A DNA stretch of 64,000 bases from Nonomuraea sp. SYSU D8015 (GCF_008065375.1 NZ_VJYI01000014.1:186001-250000); one strand, 5' to 3'. Counted from the stretch's first letter, positions 7,612 through 16,246 are shown. A program made the numbers and translations. The notes: generated by a model not told the origin, from the sequence alone.

Positions 7612-8867
7612 GTGTGGCCTTCCTTCGCGGTCGTGGCGGTGTCCACGGGCACCGGGAGCAGGACGGAGACCTCATAGCCATCGCCGGGCGTGGGACCGGC
7701 GGCCAGTTCGCCGCCGAGCATCGCGGCACGTTCACGCATGCCTATGATGCCGTGACCGGCGCCGGGCGAGGGCTTGGTCTTGTCACGCGAGGGGCCGTTG
7801 AGCACCCGCAGCCGCAGCGTGGAGAGCGCGTAGACGATCTCGACGCGGACCGTGGAGCCGGGCGCGTGGCGCAGCGCATTGCTCAGAGCCTCCTGGACGA
7901 TGCGGAAGGCCGACAGTTCCACAGCCGGTGGCAGCGGGCGGGCCGTACCCGAGACGTCCAGCTCAACGCGCAGGCCGGCGGAGCGCACGTTGGCGACGAC
8001 GTTGCCGAGCTGGTCCAGGGTGGGCTGGGGGCCGCCGGGCGCCGGGGAGTCATCGGTGGCTTCCGCGCGCAGGACCCCCAGGACGTGGCGCAGCTCGGTG
8101 AGGGCTTCGAGGGCGTTCTGGCGGATGACGGCGAAGGCGGTGACCAGTTCTTCGGGCGGATCCTCGACGCGGTAGGGCGCGGCGTCGGCCTGGATGGAGA
8201 TCACGGACATGTGGTGGGCGACCACATCATGCAGTTCGCGCGCGATCCGGGCACGCTCCTCCAGCAGGGCCCGGCGCCCCCTCTCCGCGATGGTGGCCGC
8301 CTGCTGCTCCTGGAGCCGCTTGCGTGTCTCCCGGAGGCTGCGTGCCGAGGCGCCGAGGAACACGGCGACCGCGAAAATCACCGCGGGAGTCAGCGGGTTT
8401 TCCCAGAGCAGGTCTTCGCCCGGCCATTGCATGCCGCCGGCCAGCAAGCTGCTGAGCAGCAGCGTCTCGACGGCGACCCGGGGCCGGTTGCGCAGCGCCA
8501 CCAGGAACAGCACCCCGGCATGGACGAACCATGGCCACGGCTCGCCGATGAACGTGGGCGAGTAGCTCGTCGCGGCGGTGCCGGCCAGGAACGCCATCGA
8601 CAGCCACCACGCCGGCACCGGCCAGCGCAGTGCCGACACCAGGATCACCGCGTGGGCGATCGCGAACGGTGCGGCCTCGGTGCCCTCGGCTGTCGCGGCG
8701 AGGAGGACGGCGGCCAGCACGATCAGCACGTGTGGCAGCCATTTCAGCGGCCGCGCCCCAGCCATGGGCGGCAGCGGCTGCCGGGCCGACGTGAGCAGAT
8801 CCGCTCGTACGCCCCGCAGCACGGCACCCATCGCGTCGGCCCTGTCCACGTGGACGATCCTAGACAC
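7608..8867 (-). CDS. DesK/NarX-type sensor histidine kinase
   Basis: Residues 45-175 hold about five to six hydrophobic segments forming a membrane sensor with little extracytoplasmic sequence. A HisKA_3 dimerisation domain follows with ARELHDVVAHHMSV, phospho-His at about residue 213, and then an HATPase_c domain with the N-box FRIVQEALSNALRHA and the G-box GHGIIGMRERAAMLGG. The family autophosphorylates and passes phosphate to a NarL-type partner, here the overlapping downstream regulator. The first codons overlap the end of the acyltransferase gene by 8 bp, giving one four-gene operon. Confidence 0.93.
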   Translation of the reverse strand: MSRIVHVDRADAMGAVLRGVRADLLTSARQPLPPMAGARPLKWLPHVLIVLAAVLLAATAEGTEAAPFAIAHAVILVSALRWPVPAWWLSMAFLAGTAATSYSPTFIGEPWPWFVHAGVLFLVALRNRPRVAVETLLLSSLLAGGMQWPGEDLLWENPLTPAVIFAVAVFLGASARSLRETRKRLQEQQAATIAERGRRALLEERARIARELHDVVAHHMSVISIQADAAPYRVEDPPEELVTAFAVIRQNALEALTELRHVLGVLRAEATDDSPAPGGPQPTLDQLGNVVANVRSAGLRVELDVSGTARPLPPAVELSAFRIVQEALSNALRHAPGSTVRVEIVYALSTLRLRVLNGPSRDKTKPSPGAGHGIIGMRERAAMLGGELAAGPTPGDGYEVSVLLPVPVDTATTAKEGHT

Positions 8868-10065
8868 GGGGCGGCTCCTCGCAGGCGTTTCGCGCTCCGC
8901 CCTTCGAGGGACGGCCGGCCCGGCCGCGCTCGACCGCGCCGAACGCGGCCCAGCACACGGCCAGCGCGATCGCGAAGACCGGCAGCCAGCAGAGCCGGGC
9001 CAGGACCCAGCCGAGATCGTCCGGCCTGGTGTGCAGGCCCGGCAGCGGGCCGGACAACAGGCCCATGGCGGTGACCGCGAGCATCGCCGTCTGGTGCCAG
9101 AGGAAGATCGTCATGGCGGAGAGGTTGGCCGCGGCCACCGCCGCCCAGACCATCGGCCGGGTCATCATCCGGCGCAACGGCTCGCGCAGCAGCAGAGCCA
9201 GTCCGCATTGGGCCAGACCGAAGGCGACGGCCGCCAGGGTGGGCGGGTTGAGATTGGAGACCGGCGCGCCGGGCACCCCGACCATGGACGCCGGGTATCC
9301 GCCCCAGATGACGAGGCCTGCGGCGGCGACCCCGCCGATGATCAGCAGCGGACCCGAGCGGCGGGTGTCGAGCCGGCCCCACGCCCACGCCGCGCCCAGC
9401 GCGTACGGCACCAGCCAGCCGGCCACCACGTTCACCCAGCCGAGCCAGGCCGGACCCCCAAGACCGAAGCGGACCAGGTCAACAGCGGCCACCACGGCGA
9501 GCGGCCACAGCGGGCCGACCCGTAAGACCATCGGGGTCAAAGCCGTGAGCAGCGCGAACACCAGCAGGAACCACAGGGGCGACAGGACCAGGGTCAGCAG
9601 CGTGCGCACCGTCTCAAGGGGTGTGCCGGACAAGAGCATGACGACGGCCGTCACCGCCCACACACCGAGGATCACGACGACAGGCCGGAACAACCGGGCC
9701 AGCCGCCCGCCGAGCCACCGGCCGTACCCCACACCGCGCCGACGGGCGGCCTGGTAACCCTTCGCAGCGACGTGCCCGCCGACCAGGAAGAACACGGCGA
9801 GGGTCTGGAAGATCCAGGAGAGCGGGGCGAGCCAGGGCATGTACTGCAGCGGGCTCGCCCCCTGCAGCGGGCCCCGACCGGCCTCGACCACGGCGCTGAC
9901 CAGCCAGTGGCCGAATATCACGCCGAGGATCGCCAGGGCTCGCAGAGCATCGACGGCCCGGTCGCGATCAGGCGGGGTCCGGGCGTCGACGCGCCGCGCC
10001 AGTTCCCGCAACCCCGGCGTCGGGCGGTGACCGGCCCGGACGGGACGATACGACTGGGCGGTCAC
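8860..10065 (-). CDS. Acyltransferase 3-family membrane protein
   Basis: The 401-residue protein has about ten hydrophobic helices. It opens with an acyltransferase-3 signature: RDRAVDALRALAILGVIFGHWL has the conserved Arg and His of the first helix. These enzymes move acetyl or other acyl groups onto extracytoplasmic sugars or peptidoglycan. The GTG start at 10065 overlaps the hydrolase stop (GTGA). The frame remains open far upstream, but that part is antisense-type read-through over the hydrolase gene. Operon partners are an exported hydrolase and a two-component system. Confidence 0.85.
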   Translation of the reverse strand: MTAQSYRPVRAGHRPTPGLRELARRVDARTPPDRDRAVDALRALAILGVIFGHWLVSAVVEAGRGPLQGASPLQYMPWLAPLSWIFQTLAVFFLVGGHVAAKGYQAARRRGVGYGRWLGGRLARLFRPVVVILGVWAVTAVVMLLSGTPLETVRTLLTLVLSPLWFLLVFALLTALTPMVLRVGPLWPLAVVAAVDLVRFGLGGPAWLGWVNVVAGWLVPYALGAAWAWGRLDTRRSGPLLIIGGVAAAGLVIWGGYPASMVGVPGAPVSNLNPPTLAAVAFGLAQCGLALLLREPLRRMMTRPMVWAAVAAANLSAMTIFLWHQTAMLAVTAMGLLSGPLPGLHTRPDDLGWVLARLCWLPVFAIALAVCWAAFGAVERGRAGRPSKGGARNACEEPPRV

Positions 10066-11048
10066 CGGGTCACCTCCCGGTCGTGTCCCAGGGCGATACG
10101 CGCCAGGTTCGCCACCGATGCCGAGCCGGGCGCGAGATAGTCGCCGTGGCCGCCGTCGCCCGCGGCGAACAGCCGGGCGCCGAAGCCGCCCGAGACCGGA
10201 TCGGCGCCGAAGCCGATGGTCGTGCCGAGAACGGGCAGGCTCAGGTGCGGCACGCCGCCGATCCAGTCCCGCGCTCCCCGTCCCGCCCACACCCGCGCGG
10301 CGGTGCCCAATCCCGCCGCTGTGTCCGCACCGGTGCCGGGGCTGCCGAACATGGCGATGTCGGCGACGGCCAGGCCGGCGGCGGCGCGGCCGCACACCAC
10401 CGAGCCGTAGGAGTGGCACAGCAGCGAGACCTGCGCGGCCGGATTCGCCCGGCGCACCGAGACGACGAACGCACGCAGCGCACGCGCGCCGTCTTCTGCC
10501 CGGCCCGTCGTGACCGCGTCGGTGCTGATCAGCCGGGGTGGTGTGTAGCCGAGCCAGGCCACGACGGCGACCTCGGCGGCCGGGTCCAGGCGGCGGATCT
10601 GCTCCTCCAGCGAGCGGGCCGCCCAGCCGAGCCTGGCGTGCGGCTTCGGGGTACGGGCGTCGTAGGTGTCGAGGGTGGTGTCCGAACCGGGCACCAGGAC
10701 CGATATCCGCCGGGCGGTCGCCAGGTCGCCCAGGACCTCGACGGCCCGGCCCTCGCCGCGGGCGTCGAAGGACAGGAACGTCCGGGCGGAGCCGGCCATG
10801 GCCCGCAGGGCCTCTGCCCGCCGGTGGTCCCCGCCCTTCTCGGCCATGCGCGCGGCCTGGATGATGTTGGCCCGGTTGGCCGCGTACCGGGTCTCGAGGG
10901 TGCCGGTCGACAGGACGGGCAGCATCGCCGGGTCGGGGGCCGGGACGTCCGCCCGGGCCGCGGCCGAAACCGGTGCGGACAGCGCGGCGATCACCAGCCC
11001 GGCCAGCGCACCGCGCCACAGCCGGGTACCGCGGCCTGGGATCCACAT
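10062..11048 (-). CDS. Exported alpha/beta hydrolase (DUF1023-like)
   Basis: An N-terminal signal peptide is visible (LWRGALAGLVIAALSAPVSAAARA). The mature part resembles actinobacterial DUF1023 alpha/beta hydrolases: RRISVLVPGSDTTLDTYDA, then the nucleophile elbow LLCHSYGSVVCG (Ser in HSYGS), a GSPGTG turn and a late HGDYL that probably carries the catalytic His. These proteins are secreted esterases or lipases of uncertain substrate. It is the first gene of an operon running acyltransferase, histidine kinase, response regulator, all overlapping by 4-8 bp. Confidence 0.85.
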   Translation of the reverse strand: MWIPGRGTRLWRGALAGLVIAALSAPVSAAARADVPAPDPAMLPVLSTGTLETRYAANRANIIQAARMAEKGGDHRRAEALRAMAGSARTFLSFDARGEGRAVEVLGDLATARRISVLVPGSDTTLDTYDARTPKPHARLGWAARSLEEQIRRLDPAAEVAVVAWLGYTPPRLISTDAVTTGRAEDGARALRAFVVSVRRANPAAQVSLLCHSYGSVVCGRAAAGLAVADIAMFGSPGTGADTAAGLGTAARVWAGRGARDWIGGVPHLSLPVLGTTIGFGADPVSGGFGARLFAAGDGGHGDYLAPGSASVANLARIALGHDREVTR

Positions 11049-11546
11049 GTCGCACCTTCCCTTCCAGAGGTTTTGACCTGGTCAGGAAGTTACGAAGAGG
11101 CGCAGGTAATCAGCGTCCCGCTGTGGAGCCCACTTCTGGATGTAGCTCTCAGGTATTGGCGGTATCGGTCCCACCGCGTCGATGCCCGCAGCCTCCGCTG
11201 GCGGGCGTCTGCACGGAGTCCGGAGTGGTAGGCACAGGGGACTTCGTCGACCTCGCATCCGATACGAGCTATAGCTGTCCCGTGGTCCGGTTGCCTGATT
11301 GCTGCTCATGGGTGCGGGGTGTTATGTGAGGCTGCACAGTGTGGCTGTTGCCGACGTGGAGCTACTGTGGCGGGCCAGACCCGTATATCAGCCTGATGCT
11401 GGGAGCCGTCTTCAGGGCTGCTCAGTGGCGCTTCGAGGGGTGTCGGTAAGAATCGCATCATGAGCCCCAAAGCGTGTTGATCTTGTGGTGTTTGGCCTGT
11501 CAGTGCCGGGCGGCTGCGACCTTTGAAGGCGGCGTTGTCGCAGGGC
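11049..11546. other. Gene-poor region with no recognisable gene
   Basis: No supported coding sequence is seen. A minus-strand frame ending near 11082 closes with PIPESYIQKWAPQRDADYLR, which looks protein-like but matches nothing I know. The stretch at 11437 (GGGGTGTCGGTAAGAATCG) begins with GGGG, as Tn3-family terminal repeats do, but no partner repeat was found. Confidence 0.35.
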
Positions 11547-11729
11547 TCAGTTGCTGATGGCGGGCACGGCCCGCCGGTAGCGGGTGTCGGTGAGGTGGCC
11601 CTCTAGGAAGGCGGCGATGTCGGCGCGGCTCATCGCTGAGCCGACCCGGTCGCGGCCGAGGAACCCGGAGCGGACGCGGCTGGTGGCGGGTGTGCGCAGC
11701 GGGCGCAGGGCGCCGCCGCGGATGATCTC
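11547..11729 (-). pseudogene. NAD(P)H-binding (NmrA-like) protein, C-terminal remnant
   Basis: The last 60 codons read EIIRGGALRPL, GRDRVGSAMSRADIAAFLEG and DTRYRRAVPAISN, the typical ending of atypical SDR/NAD(P)H-binding proteins (IIRPGAL...ISRADVA.F.L.QL.D..YLRRAPAISN). The Rossmann-fold N-terminus is missing. The DNA upstream instead turns into an unrelated coding fragment on the other strand, so this is a truncated gene. Confidence 0.6.
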
Positions 11730-11755
11730 CGGCAGGGTGAAGTTGTAGCGCCCCG

Positions 11756-11860
11756 GGGAAGAACTTGCACGGCGCCTACAACTTCCTGCTTCCCGATCTG
11801 GCCTCCGGCACCATCCGCGACCTGCGCGATCCGGACGGCGCCGAAGACGACGAGATCTGA
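11756..11860 (+). pseudogene. Unidentified coding remnant, possibly a Tn3-type transposase end
   Basis: The frame ends NLHGAYNFLLPDLASGTIRD, then LRDPDGAEDDEI and a stop. Strong codon bias and the LRDPD...DDE ending recall the C-terminus of some actinobacterial Tn3-family transposases, but this is from memory and weak. A 12-bp inverted repeat (GTTGTAG...CTACAAC, 11742-11782) links it to the opposite-strand remnant and may mark a rearrangement point. Confidence 0.25.
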
Positions 11861-12030
11861 CCATCGCCCTGGCGGGCGGGCTTCGATCACCCGGTCTGGT
11901 TCCTCTGACCAGGCGATGTCTCCGGACAGGGTGTGCCCTTCACAGCGCTCGCGGCGACATCTGCCACGCGGGTTCGGTGCGGCCCCGCCGCACCGGTGGG
12001 CGGAGGGGCTGTGATCTGCTGGGAACCGAT

Positions 12031-13341
12031 CTATCCGAGCACCGGGTAGTTCGCGCGGAACACGTTGTGCGGGTCACGGGCCCGCTTGATCTCCCGCAGC
12101 CGCGCGAGCGCGCTGCCGGAGAAGGACTTCGCCGCCGTGTCACCGGGGGACAGCAGGGTGTACGGCTTGCGGCCGCTGATGTAGGCCTCCAGGCCGGCCA
12201 CGACCTCGGCCTGCTTGGCGCGCGTCGCATCGGCCGCGTGCGGCAGGCCGAGACCCAGCAGGCCGAGCAGGTACGGCTCAGCCACCGTGCCGCTCGCACC
12301 GGCCCCGCCGCCCGGCTCGGCGAGCGCCCCGCCCAGGTGTCTGATCTGCACGTTGATGAGCGGTTCGACCGGCTTGGCCAGCAGAAGCTCCACCGCGTCC
12401 GCGTCCAGGCCGGTGAGCAGCTCCGCACGAGCGATGGATGGGGCCGGATCGGTGGGCTCGGCGGTGATGTCACCCAGGTCGGCAACCGGGACAACGCCGC
12501 GGCTGTCGGAGATCGCGCCCTCGATCTTGTCGATGCGCGCCAGCAGGTCCTCCCCCTGAGCCGCCTCACCCAGGTAGGCCAGATCCAGCGTCACCATCGG
12601 CGGCGCGCCGGGCGGCTGGAGCCGGTTGATCCAGACACTGAGTTCACGCGGCGCCTCGGCGGTGATCTCCAGGAACGCGTCGTACACCTCCCTGGTCCGG
12701 TGCTCCGGCCAGATCACGCGCCCGCCGTACAGGACTGGCGCGGGATACAGATCGAGTTCGAGGGCGGTCACCACCGCGAAGTCCCCGCCACCGCCGCGCA
12801 GCGCCCAGAACAGCTCGGGATCGGACTCGGCGGTCACCCGGCCCGGCTCGCCATCGGCGTCCACGATGTCGATAGCCCGCACGCTGTCGGAGGCGAAGCC
12901 GTACTTGCGGCTGAACCAACCGACCCCACCGCCCAGGGTGTAGCCGGTCACGCTGACCCCCGGCGCGCTGCCGGACAGGCCGGTCAGACCCAGGGGACCG
13001 GCCGCCGCCAGCACCTGCCCCCACTTCACAGCCGCGCCCACCCGGACCACGCGCTCCTCCGCGCGTATCTCCACCTCGTTCAGCAGGCCGGTACGTAACA
13101 GGATCAAGCCTTCCACATCACCCGAGGCGCCATGCCCGCTCGGCTGCGCGGTCACCGTCATACCCGCCCGCCGCGCGTAACGTACGAGCGCCGCCACGTC
13201 ATCGGCATCCGCGGCCTCCGCCACGGCCGCCACCGGCTGCCTGACGGTCAGATTCCACGCGGTGGCCGCTTGTTCAAAGCCGTCGTCATCGGGCAGGAGC
13301 ACGCGCCCCTTGAGGACACTGCGCAGATCGTTGATCGTCAT
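12031..13341 (-). CDS. FAD-binding oxidoreductase (berberine-bridge-like)
   Basis: The 436-residue protein has a PCMH-type FAD domain (about residues 30-200) with PSGHGASG, whose His is the usual 8-alpha-histidyl FAD attachment site. It also has APGVSVTGYTLGGGVGWFSRKYG and SDPELFWALRGGGGDFAVVT. A C-terminal BBE-type motif follows (RARDPHNVFRANYPVLG). Family members oxidise alcohols, sugars or polyketides with oxygen. The bicovalent-flavin Cys of some relatives is not evident (APGVSV). It stands alone, with decayed sequence to its left and a DUF4267/TetR pair to its right. Confidence 0.9.
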   Translation of the reverse strand: MTINDLRSVLKGRVLLPDDDGFEQAATAWNLTVRQPVAAVAEAADADDVAALVRYARRAGMTVTAQPSGHGASGDVEGLILLRTGLLNEVEIRAEERVVRVGAAVKWGQVLAAAGPLGLTGLSGSAPGVSVTGYTLGGGVGWFSRKYGFASDSVRAIDIVDADGEPGRVTAESDPELFWALRGGGGDFAVVTALELDLYPAPVLYGGRVIWPEHRTREVYDAFLEITAEAPRELSVWINRLQPPGAPPMVTLDLAYLGEAAQGEDLLARIDKIEGAISDSRGVVPVADLGDITAEPTDPAPSIARAELLTGLDADAVELLLAKPVEPLINVQIRHLGGALAEPGGGAGASGTVAEPYLLGLLGLGLPHAADATRAKQAEVVAGLEAYISGRKPYTLLSPGDTAAKSFSGSALARLREIKRARDPHNVFRANYPVLG

Positions 13342-13446
13342 CGTCTCCCTTTTCGAGTTCTCAGAAATGCGAACGAATACCGTGCTGCACTACGGAAAGG
13401 ACGGCGCCCTGACCAGCCCGGACAAGGATTACGCCCGAAACCTCGA

Positions 13447-13806
13447 TCACATCAGGATGAGAATGGCCGCGATCACCACCATCACCGCGGCGGTGAGGCC
13501 GTGGACGCCGAACGCCACCGCCCGCGGACCCCCGTTCCTGAGCACGACGACCATGTCGCCCAGCGGGGCGAACACACTGGCGAGAATCAGCCAGCCGAGC
13601 ATGTGCTGGTTTCCCGTCACGAGGGCCGGGAGTATGACGAGCCCGGCCGTGATGTCCCGTACGCCCTTGACGGTCAGGTACGCGTTCATGGACACGGGAA
13701 CCCCGTAGCCCGCCGCCGACGCGACCGGCTGCAGCAGGAAGCGGATGCCGATGAGGATGATCCCGATGGCGATCAGTCCGGCGAGCCAGGTGGCGATGGT
13801 GACCAT
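13447..13806 (-). CDS. DUF4267-type small membrane protein
   Basis: The 119-residue protein has four hydrophobic helices: IATWLAGLIAIGIILIGIRFLL, a central GVRDITAGLVILPAL, LGWLILASVFAPLGDMVVV and TAAVMVVIAAILILM. The GYGVP and KGVRDI motifs are typical of DUF4267 proteins. Function is unknown, although the family often sits next to TetR regulators, as here. It diverges from a TetR gene across GCTAG-rich operators and is presumably repressed by it. Confidence 0.75.
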   Translation of the reverse strand: MVTIATWLAGLIAIGIILIGIRFLLQPVASAAGYGVPVSMNAYLTVKGVRDITAGLVILPALVTGNQHMLGWLILASVFAPLGDMVVVLRNGGPRAVAFGVHGLTAAVMVVIAAILILM

Positions 13807-13866
13807 GCCGTCTCCTTCGTTCGTTGCTAGAACTGTTATCGACGCTAGCCTATCGGCGCTCATCCG

Positions 13867-13881
13867 TCTAGCGATGCTAGA
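13867..13881. promoter_or_regulatory. TetR operator overlapping a leaderless promoter
   Basis: TCTAGCGATGCTAGA is a perfect palindrome (6-bp arms, 3-bp centre). The hexamer TAGAAT at 13878-13883 overlaps its right arm and lies at -10 spacing from the GTG start at 13891. Two more GCTAG half-sites lie near 13827 and 13844, toward the DUF4267 gene. The TetR protein encoded here is the likely ligand-controlled binder. Confidence 0.65.
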
Positions 13882-13890
13882 ATCTGGAGG

Positions 13891-14466
13891 GTGTCCACAC
13901 AGCAGCGCAGAGAACGCGAACGCGCCCAGCGCCACGACCTGATCGTCAAGACCGCCCGCAAACTGGCCGAGTCCGAGGGCTGGGACGCCGTGACCACCCG
14001 CCGCCTGGCCGACGAGATCGAATACAGCCAGCCGGTCCTGTACAGCCACTTCGCCGGCAAGGACGCCATCGTCGCGGCGGTGGCGCTGGAGGGCTTCACG
14101 GAACTGGCCGTACGCCTGCGCGCCGCGACCCGGACGGGCGAGCCGCGGACCGCGCTGGAGGGCCTGGCCAGGGCCTACATGGCGTTCGCCGAGGAGAACC
14201 CCGCGCTGTACGACGCCATGTTCACGATGGCCGTGGACCTGCCGTTCGGCCAGGACGACACCCCGGAGCCGCTCCGGGACGGCTTCCAGGCGCTTTTGTC
14301 CGGAGTCGCGCAGTTCGCCGACGGCCGCGACCCGGCGATCCTGACGGAGGTCGTCTGGAGCGCCCTGCACGGGCTGATCGTCCTGTCCCGCGGCGGCCGA
14401 CTGCCCGCCTCGGGCCGCGAGGCCCGCCTGAGGCTGCTGCTCGACCAGTTCAGCGCCACCCGCTGA
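13891..14466 (+). CDS. TetR-family regulator of the DUF4267 gene
   Basis: The 191-residue protein has a TetR helix-turn-helix (GWDAVTTRRLADEIEYSQPVLYSHFAGKDAIVAAV) and a C-terminal WHG-like domain (ARAYMAFAEENPALYDAMFTMAVDLPFG). GGAGG abuts the GTG directly, too close for a ribosome-binding site, whereas a TAGAAT -10 element lies 7 bp upstream. Leaderless translation from the first transcribed base is therefore likely. The perfect palindrome over the -10 box implies autorepression. Confidence 0.85.
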   Translation: MSTQQRRERERAQRHDLIVKTARKLAESEGWDAVTTRRLADEIEYSQPVLYSHFAGKDAIVAAVALEGFTELAVRLRAATRTGEPRTALEGLARAYMAFAEENPALYDAMFTMAVDLPFGQDDTPEPLRDGFQALLSGVAQFADGRDPAILTEVVWSALHGLIVLSRGGRLPASGREARLRLLLDQFSATR

Positions 14467-14684
14467 CCCAGCCACGTACGGTCAGTCGTTCCACACGGCG
14501 GCGACCTGCGACGCGAACTGTTCGCCGAAGTCACCCGGAGCGCGTTGCACGTATAGCCGCCCTGTCGGGCAGGGTCGCATCCCCCGAACGGCCAAACGGA
14601 GCGGCTCGACTTCCTCGTCACCCAGATCGCCGGCACGCCAAGTGGACCGGCCACGAAGGGCCCCTATCCGGAACACTTGAGCGC

Positions 14685-15103
14685 GTGAACGGGACCAGGG
14701 TCGGTTACGCGCGCTGCAGCGCCGATGAACAAGACGTCGTGATCCAGACCGAGCAGCTCCTCGCACCCGGCGTCCCCCGATAACCGCATCTACATCGACC
14801 GCGGCTTCTCCGGCAGCACCCGCCGCAACCGCGCCGGCCTCGACCAGGCCCTGGCCGCCGTCTGGGACGGCACGGTCTTCACCGTCACCAAGTTCGACCG
14901 GTTCGCCCGCAACATGGCTGAGGCCAACGACCTCCTCACCGACCTGTCCGGCCGGCGAGTTCGAGGCCAACATCGGCCACCAGCGCACCCGCGAGGGCAT
15001 GGCGCTGGCCAAGAAGAACGGCAAGCTCAAGGGCGAACAACCCAAGCTGCCCGAACCCGCCCGCCGCTCCATCCGCCGCTGTCTGGAGTCCGGTCACGCG
15101 TAA
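14685..15103 (+). pseudogene. Serine recombinase (resolvase/invertase), broken
   Basis: The resolvase N-terminal domain is recognisable: TRVGYARCSADEQDVVIQTEQL with the nucleophile Ser, then after a frameshift DNRIYIDRGFSGSTRRNRAGL and VFTVTKFDRFARNMAEANDLL. After a second shift or deletion it continues with FEANIGHQRTREGMALAKKN and a short tail. The helix-turn-helix DNA-binding C-terminus ends early. At least two frame changes and a central deletion make it inactive. It marks past insertion of a mobile element in this stretch. Confidence 0.75.
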
Positions 15104-15192
15104 CGCCCCGTCGTTGGAATGCCTTCACGGCAGCCCGCCTCGATGACTCCCGCCGAGCCGGACGAGGGCGGTGAGCAGATAGCCGGCGGCGG

Positions 15193-15426
15193 TCACGACG
15201 TCCGTCTGGTGCACCGGTGCCGCAAGGCCAGGTCGGCGAACACCGCTGCGGCGTGCGCGTACAACCCTCTGGCCGTCTCCTCGTATCCGCCGTCGCCGGT
15301 TGGGCGCAGGACGAAGTACTGACCGCCCTCGGCAGCCAGCTCGAACGCGCCGCAACACGACGTGCCTGTACCCGCAGACGCGGACTCCGTGGGTTGTAGG
15401 AATGCCAGCGGTGCATGACAGGTCAC
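15193..15426 (-). CDS. Small hypothetical protein (77 aa)
   Basis: A GTG start gives a 77-residue protein whose middle and C-terminal part (GGQYFVLRPTGDGGYEETAR, AHAAAVFADLALRH) has good codon bias and the look of a conserved actinobacterial small protein. The GTG overlaps the stop of the preceding 41-codon gene (GTGA), so translation should be coupled. No function is recognised. It lies beside a GntR/DUF397 cassette. Confidence 0.5.
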   Translation of the reverse strand: MTCHAPLAFLQPTESASAGTGTSCCGAFELAAEGGQYFVLRPTGDGGYEETARGLYAHAAAVFADLALRHRCTRRTS

Positions 15427-15548
15427 TTCCGTGGCGGGGCGGCGGCGCCGGGAGGCGGGCCACAACCTCGCGTGGCCGGGGAGGCACCGAGCATCGTGGC
15501 GTCGCGGCGGCAGGCACTGACCGTGGAGTCGCCGCCGCGCCTGCTCAT
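15423..15548 (-). CDS. Very small coupled gene (41 aa)
   Basis: This 41-codon frame starts with ATG overlapping the stop of the upstream gene (ATGA) and ends overlapping the next start (GTGA), so it is wedged in a chain of overlapping genes. The product is rich in Arg, Gly and Pro (MSRRGGDSTVSACRR...) and has no recognisable domain. The double overlap is the main support; it could be only a translational bridge. Confidence 0.4.
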   Translation of the reverse strand: MSRRGGDSTVSACRRDATMLGASPATRGCGPPPGAAAPPRK

Positions 15549-15951
15549 GGCACCCTTGCCTCCGCGCGCCGACCCAGTGGGCAGAGGTGGTCAACGTGCT
15601 TGTTCGGGCAACAGATCAGGCCGATGGTGACGAACCGGCCGCCCTTGAGCCATTCGCCCCACTGCAATCCACCCCGTGCGACAGCGCGTCACGCGCGTAG
15701 TCCTCGGGGAGGATGCGCTCCGGCAGGAGGAGAGTGCCACGAACCTCGCCGTACTCAGCCGCGAGCCACTCCACGGCCCCCTCTACCTCAGCGAACGTGG
15801 CCGCCATCCGGGAGGCGGGCTTGACCAGCCAGTCACCGGTCCGCATCGGCGGCAACGCCGACGTCGCGAAGTCGGGAGAGCCCGGCCGCCGCTCGGCCTC
15901 CTTGCCACGGTCTTCTCCGGCGCCGATCCACTGGTAGGCGTGCCAGTGCAT
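15545..15951 (-). pseudogene. Conserved hypothetical protein with a one-base frameshift
   Basis: The first frame encodes MHWHAYQWIG, VKPASRMAATFAEVEGAVEW and LPEDYARDALSHGVD. It then runs into an unrelated Ser/Gly-rich tail. Removing one shift near 15660 restores a continuous protein, LQWGEWLKGGRFVTIGLICC, then PNKHVDHLCPLG, ending exactly at the ATGA overlap with the next gene. The restored 135-residue protein matches my memory of a family found beside GntR/DUF397 genes in actinomycetes. A recent deletion of one base or a sequence error is the simplest explanation. Confidence 0.6.
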
Positions 15952-15981
15952 GGTCAGATCGCTCCCCGTAGAGTGCTGGGG

Positions 15982-16016
15982 GCGGCCCCTGCTTGCTTCG
16001 ATCAGGCAGGGGCCGC
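15982..16016. terminator. Strong inverted repeat after the DUF397 gene
   Basis: An 11-bp perfect stem (GCGGCCCCTGC / GCAGGGGCCGC) with a 13-nt loop lies between the DUF397 stop and the next start on the minus strand. No T-run follows, so it is either an intrinsic terminator of the GC-rich type or an attenuating stem inside the cassette. Confidence 0.5.
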
Positions 16017-16030
16017 TGTCCTTGGTCGTG

Positions 16031-16246
16031 CTAGATGGTGGTCATGCCGACCGCGCGTAGCTCGGCACCGGTGAACCGGAGTGTCCCGGCGTCCGGGTTC
16101 TTCGAGTCACGCAGCGCATAAGCGTCCTCGACACCTGGGATCGGGGCGATCTCCACGCAGGACTCCATGTCCTGCTCCTGTTGGTTGCCGCCGCACATGC
16201 GCGTGAACGGCAGGTCGCCGAGCGGCTGGCCGTACAGGTCTCTCAT
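16031..16246 (-). CDS. DUF397 domain protein
   Basis: The 71-residue protein shows the DUF397 pattern: MESCVEIAPIPG followed by YALRDSKNPDAGTLRFTGAELRAV (family form: NCVEVA ... VRDSKDP.G..L.F....W..F). The family is actinobacterial, often paired with XRE/DUF5753 regulators and implicated in development. The first part (CGGNQQEQ) differs from the usual SGNGGN. GAGAGGAG precedes the ATG. Here the neighbour is a UTRA-type GntR rather than an XRE regulator. Confidence 0.75.
   Translation of the reverse strand: MRDLYGQPLGDLPFTRMCGGNQQEQDMESCVEIAPIPGVEDAYALRDSKNPDAGTLRFTGAELRAVGMTTI

Noticed and set aside
8860..11055. A 731-codon minus-strand frame suggesting a hydrolase-acyltransferase fusion
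   Set aside because: The upstream part is out of frame with the genuine hydrolase, which has its own signal peptide and stop; the acyltransferase starts at the GTGA overlap.
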